From Streptomyces liliiviolaceus (lineage in GTDB: Bacteria > Actinomycetota > Actinomycetes > Streptomycetales > Streptomycetaceae), in the NCBI RefSeq assembly GCF_018070025.1, contig NZ_JAGPYQ010000001.1, positions 558,001 through 622,000 on the forward strand: DNA of 64,000 nucleotides. The letters are read 5' to 3'. Made by a program: the position numbers and the translations under genes. Shown one piece after another: positions 1 to 9,754 of this stretch (position 1 is its first letter; each line of letters begins with the position of its first letter). The notes beneath the pieces were generated by a model. It was not told where the DNA came from. It did not search any database and worked only from the letters and a program-made list of their open reading frames with translations.

Positions 1-1190
1 GAGGCGGCCATGTAGAGGCGCCAGACGCGGGCCCGGCCGGGGCTGGTGAGCTTGACGGCCCGGGGCCAGTCGGCCTCCAGGTTGGCCACCCAGCGGCGCA
101 GGGTGAGCGCGTAGTGCTCCCGGATCGATTCGACGTCACGTACCTCGAACCCGGCGCCCTCCAGCTGGGTCACGGTCTCGCCGATCGGCGCGAGCTCCCC
201 GTCGGGGAAGACGTACGCGTCGATGAACTCGTCGATCTCGTACGCCGCTTCGTCGCGCCACGGCCGGCGCCCGATCTGGTGGTTCAGCAGCCGTCCGCCC
301 GGCTTGAGGAGGGCGAACAGATCCCGCGCGTACTCCAGATACCGTTCGCTGCCGACGTGTTCGGCCATCCCGATGGAGGAGATGGCGTCGTACGGACCGT
401 CGCCGACGTCACGGTAGTCCTGGACGCGGATCTCGACCCGGTCGGTGAGCCCTTCCTCCGCGACGCGCTTACGGGCGTACGCGGCCTGCTCCTGGGACAG
501 CGTCACGCCGACCACGCTCACGCCGTACTCACGGGCCGCGTGGATGGCCATCGAGCCCCAGCCGCAGCCGACGTCGAGCAGTCGCATGCCCGGCTTCAGC
601 TCCAGCTTGCGGGCGATCAGCCCGAGCTTGTCGCGCTGGGCGTCCTCCAGAGTGCCGTCCGGGGACTCCCAGTAGGCGCACGAGTAGACCATGGACGGGC
701 CGAGGACGATCTCGTAGAAGTCGTTGCCGACGTCGTAGTGGTGGCTGATGGCCTGCCGGTCGCTGCGCTTGGTGTGCAGATGCGAGAGCTGGGACCGTCT
801 GCGCACCTCCTCGCGGGGCGGGGCGGGCGGCAGGGGCGAGCCCGCCATGCGGATGAGCCCGCGCACGGCGGACCGTACGTCGGGGTCCCGCAGGGACTGG
901 GCCAGGGTCCTGGCGTCCTCCCCGCGCTCCCAGACCATCTCGGCCACCGCGTCCAGTACGGCGTACAGGTCGCCGTCCACCGTGAGGTCACCGGCGACCC
1001 AGGCCCTCGCCAGGCCCAATTCCCCCGGCTTCCACAGGAGTCGGCGCAGCGCCCGCCGGTTCCGTACGACGAGCACCGGCGTGCCCGGCGGTCCCGCTTC
1101 CGAACCGTCCCAGGCACGAATCCGCACCGGGAGCGGGGCTCCCAGCAGCTGTTCCATCAGCGCCTTGAGCCGAAGCGCCGCGTCCTGCAT
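1..1190 (-). CDS. Cyclopropane-fatty-acyl-phospholipid synthase family methyltransferase (3' end off the left edge)
   Basis: SAM-dependent class I methyltransferase of the Cfa/CmaA family, which methylenates or methylates double bonds of acyl chains in membrane phospholipids. The visible 396 residues include the family signature YDVGNDFYEIVLG, then MVYSCAYW, then SAM motif I LLDVGCGWGSMAIHAA and a following acidic strand. The N-terminal 130 residues resemble the Cfa N-domain (GDLYAVLDAV). The ATG at 1190 is preceded by GGAGG eight bases upstream. The gene is transcribed leftward, with the ndh gene upstream on the same strand across a repeat-rich gap. The C-terminus is missing only because the window ends. 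Whether the product is a cyclopropane, a 10-methyl or another modified chain cannot be told from sequence. Confidence 0.9.
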   Translation of the reverse strand, partial: MQDAALRLKALMEQLLGAPLPVRIRAWDGSEAGPPGTPVLVVRNRRALRRLLWKPGELGLARAWVAGDLTVDGDLYAVLDAVAEMVWERGEDARTLAQSLRDPDVRSAVRGLIRMAGSPLPPAPPREEVRRRSQLSHLHTKRSDRQAISHHYDVGNDFYEIVLGPSMVYSCAYWESPDGTLEDAQRDKLGLIARKLELKPGMRLLDVGCGWGSMAIHAAREYGVSVVGVTLSQEQAAYARKRVAEEGLTDRVEIRVQDYRDVGDGPYDAISSIGMAEHVGSERYLEYARDLFALLKPGGRLLNHQIGRRPWRDEAAYEIDEFIDAYVFPDGELAPIGETVTQLEGAGFEVRDVESIREHYALTLRRWVANLEADWPRAVKLTSPGRARVWRLYMAA

Positions 1191-1375
1191 GACGCACACC
1201 TCCGTGACGAGGAATTCCACAAACTCCAACACCACGTAAACACCAACGGGGCCGGAGCGCAGTCCCGCGAAAGCGTCATGTTCGAGCAAAATACATGCAG
1301 GCACCACGTACTAACCGGGTGGTGCCTGGACCCCTGGGGGCTGCGCCCCCAGACCCCCGTCGCGCTTGCGCGCTC

Positions 1376-1549
1376 GTCCTCAAACGCCGGACGGGCTGAA
1401 AGATGCGCGGCCGCCGGGCAACATCTCAGCCCGTCCGGCGTTTGAGGACAAAGGGGGGCGAGGGGGCGCAGCCCCCATGCGGGGACGGTGGGGGTCCCCC
1501 CGGTCGAGCGAAGCCGAGACTGGGGGAGGGTAGGGGCGGCGGGGGCGAG
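1376..1549. repeat. Dispersed palindromic element, family B (copy 1)
   Basis: Two 24-base arms (1376-1399 and 1426-1449) are perfect reverse complements with core CTCAAACGCCGGACGGGCTGA and a 26-base loop. They are followed at 1526-1549 by the GGGTAGGGGCGGCGGGGGCG module. The same arms and module recur at 55545-55737, and the module alone recurs inverted at 26316-26340. The element fills most of the 440-base gap between ndh (3' end) and the cfa-like gene; no coding potential is evident there. Confidence 0.85.
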
Positions 1550-1557
1550 AACAAACG

Positions 1558-1601
1558 CCGAAGGGGCCTCCCGCACCACGGATGGCGGGAGGCCCCTTCG
1601 G
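1558..1601 (-). terminator. Hairpin downstream of ndh
   Basis: Perfect 17-bp stem (1558-1574 with 1585-1601, core AAGGGGCCTCCCGC) and a 10-base loop, 28 bases after the ndh stop codon. There is no U-tract, which is common for streptomycete terminators. Confidence 0.75.
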
Positions 1602-1629
1602 GGCCGGCAGGTGAGACGGTGACCGAAGG

Positions 1630-3015
1630 TCAGGAGGCCTTCGCCTTCTCCTCGGTCTTCGCGACAGCGGCAGGCGCCGGCGCCGGCTTCGCAGCCTCGT
1701 AGAACTCCTCGCGAGGAGTCTCCATCGCACCGAGGGAGACGACCTCACGCTTGAGGAACACGGCCAGCGTCCAGTCCGCGAAGACCCGGATCTTCCGGTT
1801 CCAGGTCGGCATGGCCAGCCCGTGGTACCCACGGTGCATGTACCAGGCCAGCCGCCCCTTGAGCTTGATCTTCATCTTGCCCACGACGATGAACGCGACG
1901 CCCTTGTGCAGCCCGAGCCCGGCGACCGCACCCTTGTTGGCGTGGCTGTACTCCTTCTGCGGGAAGCCCCGCATACCGGAGATCACGTTGTCGCCGAGGA
2001 CCCGCGCCTGCCGCAGCGCGTGCTGCGCGTTCGGCGGGCACCAGGCGTTCTCGTTGCCGGCCTTGCGGCCGACGAGGTCCGGCACCTGGGCGTTGTCGCC
2101 GGCGGACCAGATGTAGTCCGTGCCCTGCACCTGGAGGGTGGTCCCGGTGTCCACGTGACCACGGGGGCCGAGCGGCAGGCCGAAGCGGGAGAGCACCGGG
2201 TTGGGCTTGACGCCGGCCGTCCACACGATCGTGCTGGAGTCGACCTCAAGGCCGTTCTTCAGGACCACGTGGCCGTCGACGCAGGAGTCCATGGAGGTGG
2301 AGAGGTAGACCTCGACCCCACGTCCTTCGAGGTGCTCCTTGCCGTACTGGCCGAGCTTGGGGCCGACCTCGGGAAGGATCTTGTCCGCGGCGTCGACGAG
2401 GATGAAGCGCATGTCCTCGCGCGAGACGTTGTTGTAGTACTTGGCCGCGTCCCGGGCCATGTCCTCGACCTCGCCGATGGTCTCCGCGCCCGCGAAGCCA
2501 CCGCCGACGAAGACGAAGGTCAGCGCCTTGCGGCGGACATCCTCGTCGGTCGTGGAGTCGGCCTTGTCGAGCTGCTCAAGGACGTGGTTGCGCAGGCCGA
2601 TGGCCTCCTCGATGCCCTTCATGCCGATGCCCTGCTCGGCGAGGCCGGGGATCGGGAAGGTGCGGGAGACCGCGCCCATCGCGATGACGAGGTAGTCGAA
2701 GGGCAGCTCGTACGCCTCGCCCACGAGGGGGGCGATCGTGGCGACCTTGCGGTTCTGGTCGATGGTCGTGACCCGGCCGGTGAGCACTTCCGCCTTGGGC
2801 AGCACGCGTCGCAGCGGGACGACGACGTGCCGAGGCGAGATGCTGCCTGCGGCTGCTTCGGGGAGGAAGGGCTGGTAGGTCATGTACGACCGGGGGTCGA
2901 CGACCGTGACGGTCGCCTCGCCGTAGCGCATCTTCTTGAGGATGCGCCGAGCTGCGTACAGGCCTACGTACCCACCGCCTACTACGAGGATCCTGGGACG
3001 CTCCGTGGTGCTCAT
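1630..3015 (-). CDS. ndh: Type II NADH dehydrogenase / NAD(P)-FAD oxidoreductase
   Basis: 461-residue flavoprotein that oxidises NADH and passes electrons to menaquinone without proton pumping, at the inner face of the membrane. It has an N-terminal FAD Rossmann motif (ILVVGGGYVGLYAARRI, residues ~9-25), the MTYQPFLPEAAAGSI segment typical of NDH-2, a second nucleotide-binding motif (FVFVGGGFAGAETIGE) and the C-terminal SAGDNAQVPD flavin-binding segment. The C-terminus (last ~60 residues) is basic and probably membrane-associated, ending in an Ala/Lys-rich tail. The ATG at 3015 gives MSTTERPRILVV; earlier in-frame starts would add an unconserved leader. A palindrome resembling a Rex redox operator lies about 310 bases upstream (3324-3341), and a strong hairpin follows the gene. 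Confidence 0.92.
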   Translation of the reverse strand: MSTTERPRILVVGGGYVGLYAARRILKKMRYGEATVTVVDPRSYMTYQPFLPEAAAGSISPRHVVVPLRRVLPKAEVLTGRVTTIDQNRKVATIAPLVGEAYELPFDYLVIAMGAVSRTFPIPGLAEQGIGMKGIEEAIGLRNHVLEQLDKADSTTDEDVRRKALTFVFVGGGFAGAETIGEVEDMARDAAKYYNNVSREDMRFILVDAADKILPEVGPKLGQYGKEHLEGRGVEVYLSTSMDSCVDGHVVLKNGLEVDSSTIVWTAGVKPNPVLSRFGLPLGPRGHVDTGTTLQVQGTDYIWSAGDNAQVPDLVGRKAGNENAWCPPNAQHALRQARVLGDNVISGMRGFPQKEYSHANKGAVAGLGLHKGVAFIVVGKMKIKLKGRLAWYMHRGYHGLAMPTWNRKIRVFADWTLAVFLKREVVSLGAMETPREEFYEAAKPAPAPAAVAKTEEKAKAS

Positions 3016-3323
3016 GCCATCGAGTATCCACCTGTCCCAGGGGGGTCGCTCGTGCGCCCCTTCACAAGCTTCTTCACACCCTCTGCTACACTGCGCGGCC
3101 CACGTGACCCAGGTCATGTCCTGACAGGGGAACCAGCGCATGCCGCGACCCGTTGTCAATGCCGCCTGAGCTGCCACTTGGGCCCATTCGCACCCCTGGA
3201 CCAGCCCTCCCCTTCACACGATCGCAGCACCCGCGAAACAGCCCGTTGATCATGCGTTGGGGGCTGTCGGGGGCCCCGGAGTACCCGGAGGGAGCAAAAC
3301 CTCCCTCAACAGGGCCGATTCTC

Positions 3324-3341
3324 TTGTGAAGAACTTCACGA
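3324..3341. promoter_or_regulatory. Candidate Rex (redox repressor) operator
   Basis: TTGTGAA-GAAC-TTCACGA is an inverted repeat with 6 of 7 matching arm positions and the 4-base centre of the Rex operator consensus TTGTGAA-N4-TTCACAA. It lies in the 459-base gap upstream of ndh, a respiratory gene of the kind Rex controls. Nothing else in 3016-3474 looks coding. Confidence 0.55.
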
Positions 3342-3474
3342 AGTTTCTCGCGGGGCTGTCGGCAAGGTCGTTCCCAAGGCCTCTTCAGGGCCCTCAAGTG
3401 CGCTCATACGTTGTCGTGTCCGCTCAGCCGAGGCCGCTGAGGCAGGGCTGAAGGGGCCTTGCCCCGGGCCCGGT

Positions 3475-4419
3475 TCAGGCCAGGGACCACGCGATGCCGT
3501 CGAGGATGTCGTGCTCGCTCACGACGACCTCCCGCGCACCGGTCCGCTCCATGATCGCGAGGAGTACGAGGGCGCCGGCGCCGATGACGTCGACGCGGCC
3601 CGGATGCATCGAGGGGATCTCCGCGCGCTCGGCGTGCGTGGCGGCGAGCAGCCGCTCGGTGATCTCCCGGACCCGGTCCACGGAGACGCGGGAGTGGTGG
3701 ATGGCCTCGGAGTCGTACTCCGCGAGCCCCAGGGCGATCGCCGCGACGGTGGTGACGGACCCGGCGAGCCCGACCAGCGTGCGGGCCTCGCGCAGGGGCA
3801 CGGACTCCTCGGCGAGGTCGAGGGCGGCCTCGATGTCGGCGCGGATCGCCCGGACCTGCTCCTCGGCCGGCGGGTCGGTGACCTCGCCGTCCCGGACCAG
3901 GTGCCGTTCCGTCATGCGTACGCAGCCGATGTCCACCGAGCGCGCGCCCCGCACGTGGTCGTCGCCGACGACGAACTCGGTGGAGCCGCCGCCGATGTCG
4001 ACGACGAGGTAGGGCTTGGCGAGGTCGTCACGGCCCGTCAGTTCCTTCGTGGCGCCCGTGAACGAGAACTCGGCCTCCTGGGCGCCGGAGATGACCTCCG
4101 GCTCAACGCCCAGGATGTCGAGGACACCGCGCACGAAGTCGTCGCGGTTCTCGGCGTCGCGGGAGGCGGAGGTCGCCACGAAGCGCAGGCGCTCGGCGCC
4201 GTGCTCCTTGATGACCTCGGCGTACTCGCGGCAGGCCGCGAAGGTGCGCTCCAGGGCCTCGGGAGCGAGGCGGCCGGTGCGGTCGACGCCCTGTCCGAGA
4301 CGGACGATCGTCATGCGGCGGTCGAGGTCGACGAGTTCGCCGGTGTCGGGGTCCGCGTCCGCGACGAGGAGGCGGATGGAGTTGGTGCCGCAGTCGACGG
4401 CGGCGACGCGAGTCTTGAT
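3475..4419 (-). CDS. Ppx/GppA family phosphatase (exopolyphosphatase-like) with apparent ATC start
   Basis: Member of the ASKHA-fold exopolyphosphatase / pppGpp phosphatase family, acting on polyphosphate or guanosine pentaphosphate. The N-terminal phosphate-binding motif VAAVDCGTNSIRLLVA and the second motif VDIGGGSTEFVVG are both present; the total of about 314 residues suits the short actinobacterial form. The first ATG in frame (4314) would delete the first motif, so it cannot be the true start. Upstream of it I find no in-frame ATG, GTG or TTG; an AGGAG at 4426-4430 sits six bases before an ATC codon (4417-4419) that reads I/M-K-T-R-V-A-A-V-D. I therefore place the start at that ATC. Either initiation is non-canonical or the base after AT is a mutation or sequencing error. 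A tandem repeat array lies just upstream. Confidence 0.85.
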   Translation of the reverse strand: MKTRVAAVDCGTNSIRLLVADADPDTGELVDLDRRMTIVRLGQGVDRTGRLAPEALERTFAACREYAEVIKEHGAERLRFVATSASRDAENRDDFVRGVLDILGVEPEVISGAQEAEFSFTGATKELTGRDDLAKPYLVVDIGGGSTEFVVGDDHVRGARSVDIGCVRMTERHLVRDGEVTDPPAEEQVRAIRADIEAALDLAEESVPLREARTLVGLAGSVTTVAAIALGLAEYDSEAIHHSRVSVDRVREITERLLAATHAERAEIPSMHPGRVDVIGAGALVLLAIMERTGAREVVVSEHDILDGIAWSLA

Positions 4420-4480
4420 GGTGATCTCCTGTAACCAGTCGTTCGTCCCGCTCAGGGGCTCCGCCCCCGAACCCCCGCTT

Positions 4481-4643
4481 GCGCAGTTCCCCGCGCCCCT
4501 TAAAAAGACTGCGCCGTTCCCCGCGCCCCCAAAAGACTGCGCAGTTCCCCGCGCCCCTTAAAAGACTGCGCCGTTCCCCGCGCCCCTGAATGCCCAGGGG
4601 GCCGGGGCGCAGCCCCGCCCTTCAGGGGCGCGGGGAACTGCGC
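4481..4643. repeat. Tandem array of family A repeats
   Basis: Four direct copies of the 20-mer GCGC[AC]GTTCCCCGCGCCCC[TC] start at 4481, 4511, 4539 and 4568 (period 28-30, linkers AAAAGACT-like), followed by one inverted copy at 4624-4643. The array lies between the DUF501 gene (3' side) and the Ppx/GppA start. The same 20-mer recurs at 12495, 26378, 34221-34547 and 61232. Confidence 0.9.
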
Positions 4644-4694
4644 GATCAGCCCCCACCGGCCCGGCGGCCGACGACGCACCCCGAACCCCCCGGT

Positions 4695-5216
4695 TCACCC
4701 CGCCGTCGGCACGACGCACGCCCCCTTGCGCCACCACTCCGGCAGCATCGCGATCGCCTCGTCCCCCAGGGGGTTCACCCCCGGCCCGGCGGCCAGCGAG
4801 TGCGCGACCAGCACGTGCAGGCACTTCACCCGGTCCGGCATCCCGCCCGCGCTGGGAAATCCTTCGAGCACGTCGATGGAGTCACGGCGCGCGATGTAGT
4901 CCTCGTGCGCGGCCCGGTACGCCTTGGCCAGCTCGGGATCCGTGGCGAGACGGTCCGTCATCTCCTTCATGACGCCGTTCGCCTCCAGCGTGCCGATGGC
5001 GGAGGCCGCACGCGGGCACGTCAGGTAGTACGTCGTCGGGAACGGCGTCCCGTCGGGAAGCCGGGGCGCCGTCTCGACGACGTCCGGCTGCCCGCACGGG
5101 CAGCGGTGCGCGATCGCGCGCAGCCCGCGCGGCGGCCGCCCGAGCTGCTGCTTGAATGCCTCGACGTCGGCGTCGGTGGGCTCGGTGCGCGAAGTGGGCG
5201 GCGGGGGCGTTTCCAT
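4695..5216 (-). CDS. DUF501 domain-containing protein
   Basis: 173 residues; I recognise the DUF501 family, conserved in actinobacteria and of unknown function. Visible marks are the GRPPRGLRAIAHRCPCGQPDVV segment (shown here in part: RAIAHRCPCGQ), then PFPTTYYLTCPRAASAIG, with three cysteines (two as CPC, one as TCP) and two histidines that could bind a metal or iron-sulfur centre. The N-terminal 20 residues are Pro/Thr-rich and probably disordered. It lies between divIC and the Ppx/GppA gene on the same strand, an order kept across Streptomyces as I recall it. No function is assigned. Confidence 0.85.
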   Translation of the reverse strand: METPPPPTSRTEPTDADVEAFKQQLGRPPRGLRAIAHRCPCGQPDVVETAPRLPDGTPFPTTYYLTCPRAASAIGTLEANGVMKEMTDRLATDPELAKAYRAAHEDYIARRDSIDVLEGFPSAGGMPDRVKCLHVLVAHSLAAGPGVNPLGDEAIAMLPEWWRKGACVVPTAG

Positions 5217-5245
5217 GCCTTGGCTCTGTGTCCTTCTGGTTCAGT

Positions 5246-5722
5246 TCACTGGTCGGAGGCGTCGGCCTTGTCGACGCCGTCCCAGACGTTGGCGTACCAG
5301 GCCCGGTCGGCGGCCGTCCGGTCCGTACGCGTCTTCTTCGCCGCGTCGGGGTCGATCACGATGAAGCCGGTCTCGCCCGGCATCACGTAGTGCAGCCGTT
5401 CCCGGATGCGCTGCTCGGCGTACGCGTCGTCCTGCCAGCGCGCCTTCAGGTCCCGCAGTTCCTCGACGCGCTCGCGGGCCTGCTCGCGCTCGCGCTGCAG
5501 ATCGGCGACCTCGGCGCGCTGGGAGACGTACTGCCTTATGGGGTAGGCGAGGGCCACGACGAGCGAGCAGAGCACGAGGGCGAGCAGCGCCGCACGGCCG
5601 GTCAGCCGGGAGCGGCGCGCCTGGCGTTTGGTCTGGGAGCGGTAGACACGGGCGGCGGTCTGCTCACCGAGCGCCCGCAGCCTGGTCGCGGTGGAGAACC
5701 GGTCACGGTCCTTCACAGCCAT
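5246..5722 (-). CDS. divIC: Septum formation initiator family protein DivIC/FtsB
   Basis: 158-residue bitopic membrane protein of the divisome; DivIC/FtsB pairs with FtsL and links FtsQ/DivIB to the septal peptidoglycan synthase. Architecture: basic cytoplasmic N-terminus (1-40), one transmembrane helix (about 41-62, AALLALVLCSLVVALAYPI), a coiled coil (about 65-98, heptads in VADLQREREQARERVEELRDL), then the DivIC-specific RIRERLHYVMPGETGFIV segment. It lies 119 bases downstream of eno on the same strand and 29 bases upstream of the DUF501 gene, so it is probably cotranscribed with the latter. Confidence 0.92.
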   Translation of the reverse strand: MAVKDRDRFSTATRLRALGEQTAARVYRSQTKRQARRSRLTGRAALLALVLCSLVVALAYPIRQYVSQRAEVADLQREREQARERVEELRDLKARWQDDAYAEQRIRERLHYVMPGETGFIVIDPDAAKKTRTDRTAADRAWYANVWDGVDKADASDQ

Positions 5723-5813
5723 CTGTCCCGCCTCCCCGATACGTACGTACGTCCCCGCACACGGTACGGGACCGGGTACGGGGACGTACGTACGACGCTG
5801 CCTACGAGGGCGT

Positions 5814-7358
<1,545 letters not shown>

Positions 7359-7435
7359 TCACGAGACCTCCACTATGAAGGACACGGATGTGAGGGCGCT
7401 GTGGTTCAGTCGCGATTCGGATGTGGACCGGACGT

Positions 7436-7469
7436 CCGGTCGAGGCCGAGCGGCCAGTGCCTCGACCGG
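7436..7469. other. Second hairpin in the rpfA 3' region
   Basis: 11-bp perfect inverted repeat CCGGTCGAGGC / GCCTCGACCGG with a 12-base loop, 71 bases after the rpfA stop. It may protect the 3' end of the rpfA transcript or act with the terminator further on. Confidence 0.6.
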
Positions 7470-7539
7470 AGGTGATGTCCACAACCGCCCACGTGGGGAC
7501 GCGAGCGCCGGCGGCGGGCCGGCCGTGGTGCGGCCGCCG

Positions 7540-8256
<717 letters not shown>

Positions 8257-8259
8257 TCA

Positions 8260-8422
8260 CCGACGCCTGCGAGGTGAGCTGTCGGGTTCGGGCCGAGTGA
8301 GTTGCCCGGCCGCGCGACACTGCTGTCACGCGGCTTAACCCCAAGCCGTGCCCGGCCATGACGACCGGGTCCGGCACTTACCTGGGTCCCCCGCTCCTGC
8401 CTACGGCGCTTTACGCGACGAC
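8260..8422 (-). promoter_or_regulatory. ydaO/yuaA-type cyclic di-AMP riboswitch upstream of rpfA
   Basis: Read on the minus strand, the leader contains the conserved blocks of the ydaO motif in order: GCGTAAAGC near the 5' side, GGAGCGGGGGACCCAGG, CTTGGGGTTAAGCCG, GGCCCGAACCCGACAGC and TCACCTCGCAGGCG just before the rpfA ribosome-binding region. High c-di-AMP is known to reduce rpfA expression in Streptomyces through this element (established for S. coelicolor, recalled). The remaining upstream stretch 8423-8636 should hold the promoter. Confidence 0.93.
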
Positions 8423-8636
8423 TGTTCCCGTACGGCCGTTGGCAGGATTCGGCGTGCGACCGTCGGGGCTCACCAATGGCGAGCGGTCACGACCGTAAAC
8501 ACGGGCCGCGCCGAAATTCAAAGACGATCAGGGGTGTTGAGATCCATGTCTCAATTCGCCAAATCGGACATTCAACGCGAACTACCGCTGCTTTTCGCCC
8601 GATTCGGCGCCTTGATCACTACTTGCTCGGTGCCGG

Positions 8637-9536
8637 TCAGCCGTCGACCGCGAGGCGCTGACCGGGGATGATGAAGTCCGGGTCGGAGCCGATGCTGTCC
8701 TTGTTCGCGGCATAGAGCTCGCTCCACCCGCCGTCGATGCCAAGGGAGTCGGCGATGCTGGAGAGACTGTCCCCGGAACGGACCGCGTACGAGCCCTCGT
8801 CGGCGAGGACGCGCGAGGTGCTGTCGCTGCGCGAGGCGTGCCGGCCGGCGTAGTCGTCCGCGCGGGGGGCCATGTCGACCTCTTCGGCGCTGCCGCCCCG
8901 GTGACGGCCGGAGCTGTCCGCGGCCGCGTCGGCCGAAGCGTCGTCGTTCTGGGACGACTTGTCCGAGTCGTCACCCTTCGCCTTGGTGTCCGCGGACGAG
9001 CTGTCCGTTCTCTGTGACTCCGAGGCGGAGTCGTCGGACTTCGAGCCGCTGTCCGTGGACGAGTCGGACTTCGCGCTGTCGCTCTCCTTCGTCGCGTCCG
9101 CGTCGGCCGACGGGGTCGCGGAGTCCTCGGCGAGGCCCGTGTCGACGCCGGCGGAGTCGGAGTCCTGCGTCAGACCGGCGACGAGACCGCAGGTCACCCA
9201 GGCGCCCGTCCCCTGGTCCGCGAGGATCTTCTCGGCGACGGCTATCTGCTGCGAACGGCTGGCCTGGTCGGCGCTCGGGGCGTAGTCGAGGCCACCGTTC
9301 TGCTCCCAGGTCTCCTGGCTCATCTGGAGTCCGCCGTAGAGCCCGTTGCCCGTGTCGGCGCTCCAGGAGCCACCGCTCTCGCACTCGGCGACCGCGTCCC
9401 AGGTCGTACCGCTGGCGGCACTCGCGCCGCTCGCACCGAGCAGGGGGATCGCGATGGCCGATCCGGCCACGCCGGCGGCGACGAGGAGCGCCGGAGCCTG
9501 ACGGGGGCGCCGATGACGGCCGTTCCCGGAGAGCAT
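8637..9536 (-). CDS. Second resuscitation-promoting factor with LysM domain
   Basis: 299-residue secreted Rpf paralogue of the preceding enzyme. Signal peptide 1-43 (VAAGVAGSAIAIPLLGASGA, cleavage after ASA). Rpf domain with WDAVAECESGGSW and GNGLYGGLQMSQETW, containing the catalytic Glu. A long acidic Ser/Asp-rich linker (about 130-235, with repeated DSA/SDS motifs) separates it from a C-terminal LysM (YAVRSGDSLSSIADSLG to FIIPGQRLAV). Unlike its neighbour it has no ydaO-type leader in the 218 bases upstream, so the two enzymes are probably controlled differently. In S. coelicolor the gene at this place is, as I recall, rpfC; I leave the symbol blank. Confidence 0.94.
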   Translation of the reverse strand: MLSGNGRHRRPRQAPALLVAAGVAGSAIAIPLLGASGASAASGTTWDAVAECESGGSWSADTGNGLYGGLQMSQETWEQNGGLDYAPSADQASRSQQIAVAEKILADQGTGAWVTCGLVAGLTQDSDSAGVDTGLAEDSATPSADADATKESDSAKSDSSTDSGSKSDDSASESQRTDSSSADTKAKGDDSDKSSQNDDASADAAADSSGRHRGGSAEEVDMAPRADDYAGRHASRSDSTSRVLADEGSYAVRSGDSLSSIADSLGIDGGWSELYAANKDSIGSDPDFIIPGQRLAVDG

Positions 9537-9754
9537 GCGATTGCCTTTCGCGTGACAGCAAGGAATACGCACGGACACAGCGGAAAGCCGTGCTCGTGAC
9601 TGCTGCGACGGGCGGACCTGCCGCATTGATGGGTGAAGGTAGCGGCACTCGAACTCTTGTCACAAGTCGGTGCAGCGTAGATAACGTGAAGATCACAGAG
9701 TTGACGGAGTCTCACCTTCCGTCGCCTTCGGTGCTACCGCCGTCGGCACTTCCG

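Noticed and set aside
3257..3451. Small open frame in the ndh-ppx gap
   Set aside because: 64 codons, no ribosome-binding site, no recognisable motif, and it contains the Rex-like palindrome. Probably chance.
4481..4643. Possible CRISPR array
   Set aside because: The repeats are about 20 bases with 8-10 base near-identical linkers, no unique spacers, and no cas genes are nearby. It is a tandem intergenic repeat.
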